From an uncultured Flavobacteriaceae bacterium (GTDB taxonomy: Bacteria > Bacteroidota > Bacteroidia > Flavobacteriales > Flavobacteriaceae), in the NCBI GenBank assembly GCA_947502635.1, contig CANNAN010000002.1:558001-622000 (forward strand): 64,000 bases of DNA, read 5' to 3'. Of this stretch, positions 61,408 to 64,000 are shown in pieces; position 1 is the stretch's first letter, and the number at the start of each line of letters is the position of its first letter. Below the pieces are notes generated by a model, which saw nothing but the letters and a program-made list of their open reading frames with translations, was not told the DNA's origin and made no database searches. The position numbers and the translations under genes were made by a program.

Positions 61408-62553
61408 ATGCCATTATTTGACGTTTACCCATTATATAATGTGACTCCAGTTTCAGGGAAAGACATCCTTGTTTACGATAACGAAGGAACCGAATATTTA
61501 GATCTTTACGGAGGTCATGCTGTGATTTCTATAGGGCATGCGCATCCAAATTATGTTCAGGCAATTACCAATCAAGTTAATGCATTAGGGTTTTATTCTA
61601 ATGCGATTCAAAACCCATTGCAAAAACAACTGGCAGATAAAATTGAAGCACTATCTGGATGTAAAGATTATGAGTTATTTTTATGTAACTCGGGGGCAGA
61701 AGCGAACGAAAATGCTTTAAAACTAGCTTCTTTTAAAACAGGAAAAAAACGTGTTGTTGCCTTTAGTAATGGATTTCATGGAAGAACATCTGCAGCTGTA
61801 GCGGCAACCGATAACCCAAATATTATCGCACCAATAAATGCTCAGCAAGCTGTAACAATTTTATCTTTAAATGATGTTGAAGGGGTTAAAAGAGAATTAG
61901 AAAAAGGGGATGTTTGTGCTGTTATTGTAGAATTTATTCAAGGTGTTGGTGGTTTAGATCAAGGAACTACAGCGTTTTTCGAACAAGTAGATGCCCTTTG
62001 TAAAGCTAATAACACGATGTTTATAGCTGATGAAATTCAATGTGGCTATGGTCGATCGGGTAAGTTCTTTGCTTTTCAACATTATAAAGTGACCCCAGAT
62101 ATTATATCTCTAGCAAAAGGTATGGGAAATGGTTTCCCAATAGGCGGGATATTAATTCATCCAGATATAGAATCTAAATATGGGATGTTAGGAACAACCT
62201 TTGGAGGTAATCATTTAGCATGTGTAGCAGGTTTAGCCGTTTTAAATACGATTGAAGAAGAAAAGCTCATTGAAAATACAAATGATATTTCGGAGTATTT
62301 TATTGGAATAGCGAAAACAATTCCGCAAATAAAGAATATAAAAGGAAGAGGATTGATGTTAGGTTTAGAATTCGATTTTGAAGTTGGAGACTTACGCAAA
62401 GAATTAATTTATAACTATAAAATATTTACGGGTGGCGCATCCAACAAGAAATTGTTAAGAATATTACCGCCATTAACCATAAAGAAAGAACACGTAGATC
62501 AATTTTTTGAAGCGCTTAAAAAGGTTTTAACAGAAATACAAGAAACAGTTTAA
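61408..62553 (+). CDS. argD: Acetyl(or succinyl)ornithine aminotransferase
   Basis: 381 residues from the ATG at 61408, one base after the proC stop; an earlier ATG at 61363 lies inside proC. PLP fold type I: NSGAEANENALKLASFKTGKKRVVAF, FIADEIQCGYGRSGKFFAFQHY, the Schiff-base Lys237 in ISLAKGMGNGFPIGG, then GTTFGGNHLACVAG. It converts N-acyl-ornithine and 2-oxoglutarate to the semialdehyde and glutamate (biosynthesis runs the other way). Confidence 0.92.
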   Translation: MPLFDVYPLYNVTPVSGKDILVYDNEGTEYLDLYGGHAVISIGHAHPNYVQAITNQVNALGFYSNAIQNPLQKQLADKIEALSGCKDYELFLCNSGAEANENALKLASFKTGKKRVVAFSNGFHGRTSAAVAATDNPNIIAPINAQQAVTILSLNDVEGVKRELEKGDVCAVIVEFIQGVGGLDQGTTAFFEQVDALCKANNTMFIADEIQCGYGRSGKFFAFQHYKVTPDIISLAKGMGNGFPIGGILIHPDIESKYGMLGTTFGGNHLACVAGLAVLNTIEEEKLIENTNDISEYFIGIAKTIPQIKNIKGRGLMLGLEFDFEVGDLRKELIYNYKIFTGGASNKKLLRILPPLTIKKEHVDQFFEALKKVLTEIQETV

Positions 62554-62568
62554 AAGACTATGTATTAT

Positions 62569-62649
62569 GAGATGTCTCAATCGTGCCACATATCGACATG
62601 ACAAGGCAATATTAATTGTAGTATATCATTTCGACAAAAGGGGAAATCA
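62569..62649. repeat. Dispersed repeat type B, inverted pair
   Basis: A reverse copy (GAGATGTCTCAATCGTGCC...ATCGACATGACA, 62569-62603) is followed 22 bp later by a short forward copy (CATTTCGACAAAAG...GAAATCAC, 62626-62649). Both resemble the element at 17795-17833. They lie between argD and proA. Confidence 0.5.
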
Positions 62650-62720
62650 CAGAAGAAGCTAACGGATATAGCGAGACTAATCACTGAAACTGAATACTGG
62701 AACAACTGAACACTAAAAAA

Positions 62721-63914
62721 ATGAACACATTATTATCTATAGAAAAAAGAAATGCCGTATTGCTTAAAATGGCGGTGCTTCTGGAACAAGAAAGAAATGC
62801 CATTATTGCTATTAATAAAACCGATTTAGAAGCATATAATGGGGATGATATTTCTATGTACGACAGACTAAAAGTGGATGATGCTAAGGTAGATGAAATG
62901 ATTACATCGGTTACACATTTAGCATCTCAAGAAGATCCTGTTGGTGTAGAACGTTTTAGTTTTAAGCATGATAATGGGATGCAAGTTTATAATAAAACAG
63001 CATCATTTGGAACGGTATTAATTATTTACGAATCTAGACCAGATGTCACGGTAGAGGCAGCAGGCATCGCTTTTAAATCTGGGAATAAAATATTACTAAA
63101 AGGTGGTAAAGAGTCACTAAAATCAAATTTAAAAATTGTTGAGTTGTGGCACCAAGCTTTAAAAGAAAATGAAGCTTCGATAGATTGGGTGGAATATTTA
63201 CAATTTAACAGAGCAGAAACACAAGCTTTTTTAGAAAAACCAACACAGAAAGTCGATTTAATTGTGCCACGTGGTGGTGAACGTTTAATAGCGTTTGTAA
63301 AACAACATGCTACTTGCCCGGTAATTATTAGTGGTCGTGGTAATAACTTTGTATATGTGCACAAAGAAGCCAATTTAGATATAGCCATGGATGTGATTCT
63401 CAATGGTAAATCAAAAATATCGGCCTGTAATGCGATTGATAAAGTTTTAATTGATAAAGATCTTCCTAATAAAGAAGCATTCATTAAAAACTTAATTTCT
63501 AAATTAAAAGCGTCTAATATCCAAATATTAGGAGATGAGGCAACATGTCAATTTGATGAAATTGAAGCGTTTGAATCTGATGATATTTGGTATGAAGAAT
63601 TTTTAGACTATAAGATTGTTGTTGGAGAAATAACATCGAATGCCGACACTATTGCCAAAATAAATAAATATTCAGGAGGACATTCATCAGTTATTGTCAC
63701 AACTAATGAAGCAGAAGCGAAGTTGTTTATGGAGAATGTAGATACTGCAGCTGTATATCATAATGCATCTTCACGTTTCACAGATGGCGGACAACTAGGT
63801 TTAGGTGGTGAATTAGCCATTAGTACAGATAAATTACACCAAAGAGGACCGATAGGCTTACAGCATTTGGTGACTAATAAATGGTACGTTCATGGAAATG
63901 GGCAAATAAGATAA
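62721..63914 (+). CDS. proA: Gamma-glutamyl phosphate reductase
   Basis: 397 residues, aldehyde-dehydrogenase-like. The catalytic Cys236 is in KISACNAIDKVLI. Other family blocks are IIYESRPDVTVEAAGIAFKSGNKILLKGGKE, LIVPRGGERLIAFVKQHATCPVI, and FTDGGQLGLGGELAISTDKLHQRGP(I)GL near the C-terminus. It reduces glutamyl-5-phosphate to glutamate semialdehyde with NADPH. It follows argD after a 167-bp repeat-containing gap and is 2 bp from proB. Confidence 0.95.
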   Translation: MNTLLSIEKRNAVLLKMAVLLEQERNAIIAINKTDLEAYNGDDISMYDRLKVDDAKVDEMITSVTHLASQEDPVGVERFSFKHDNGMQVYNKTASFGTVLIIYESRPDVTVEAAGIAFKSGNKILLKGGKESLKSNLKIVELWHQALKENEASIDWVEYLQFNRAETQAFLEKPTQKVDLIVPRGGERLIAFVKQHATCPVIISGRGNNFVYVHKEANLDIAMDVILNGKSKISACNAIDKVLIDKDLPNKEAFIKNLISKLKASNIQILGDEATCQFDEIEAFESDDIWYEEFLDYKIVVGEITSNADTIAKINKYSGGHSSVIVTTNEAEAKLFMENVDTAAVYHNASSRFTDGGQLGLGGELAISTDKLHQRGPIGLQHLVTNKWYVHGNGQIR

Positions 63915-63916
63915 CC

Positions 63917-64000
63917 ATGAAAAAGAAAAGAATATTACTTAAAGTAGGTTCTAATACACTTACTAAGGAAACTAATAATATTTCCAGAGGTAAGATCGAA
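63917..64000 (+). CDS. proB: Glutamate 5-kinase, N-terminal fragment (cut by window edge)
   Basis: The ATG at 63917 opens a frame of 28 residues that runs off the window: KRILLKVGSNTLTKETN matches the glutamate 5-kinase start (ivvKvGSntLt). It phosphorylates glutamate for proline. It starts 2 bp after the proA stop, so the pair is coupled. Confidence 0.88.
   Translation, partial: MKKKRILLKVGSNTLTKETNNISRGKIE

Overview
The window is AT-rich bacterial chromosome from the Bacteroidota, most likely a marine Flavobacteriaceae. The signs are TAnnTTTG-type promoters, little evidence of Shine-Dalgarno sequences, a type IX secretion sorting tail, a DnaE polymerase with a fused N-terminal exonuclease, an N-acetyltransferase-argG-argC-proC-argD-proA-proB cluster, and dispersed hairpin repeats of the kind seen between flavobacterial genes.

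Layout. 1-5.1 kb: the start of a secreted protein cut by the window edge, a small Cys-rich membrane protein, an SGNH-hydrolase lipoprotein and a 1148-residue protein that is probably pyrophosphate-dependent PEP carboxykinase. 5.3-23 kb is mostly housekeeping: glutaryl-CoA dehydrogenase, trmN6, rimM, rpsP, a lactonase-type propeller, dnaE, an ArsR/SRPBCC operon with two operator-like palindromes, trxA, a ClpP-like peptidase, a DUF58 protein, tRNA-Asp, a YegP protein, a deoxynucleoside kinase, tRNA-Tyr and a T9SS-exported propeller. 23.9-26.7 kb: a WGR/leucine-rich-repeat protein. 26.9-28.3 kb: metK behind a SAM-II-type riboswitch. 28.4-35.6 kb: the branched-chain amino acid operon ilvD-ilvB-ilvN-ilvC-ilvA, preceded by an Ile/Val-rich leader peptide and an attenuator-type terminator. 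35.9-57.0 kb: a large accessory carbohydrate region. 57.3-64 kb: Arg-rich short ORFs followed by the arginine/proline genes, running off the end in proB.

The carbohydrate region is the main accessory block. It has two arms that flank a divergent AraC regulator. The minus-strand arm holds two GMC oxidoreductase/subunit-3 pairs, two DUF1080 proteins, two exported Gfo/Idh/MocA oxidoreductases and a TIM-barrel epimerase-like protein. A gapN gene and an azurin gene on the plus strand sit inside it. The plus-strand arm holds two epimerase-like proteins, an MFS transporter, two Gfo/Idh/MocA proteins and another DUF1080 protein. The set fits the oxidation-elimination route for glycosides: oxidise C3 of a sugar, cleave the 3-keto-glycoside by elimination, take up the keto sugar, then isomerise and reduce it. 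No classical glycoside hydrolase and no SusC/SusD pair is present. Seven of these proteins carry twin-arginine-type N-termini, so much of the chemistry is probably periplasmic.

The most interesting regulatory readings are the ilv attenuator (28403-28526), the two Arg-rich short ORFs before the arginine operon (57294-57368 and 57478-57507), the SAM-II candidate before metK, the paired palindromes before the ArsR operon, and the 12-bp palindrome overlapping a promoter at 39887-39930. All functions are read from sequence by eye; no database search was run.
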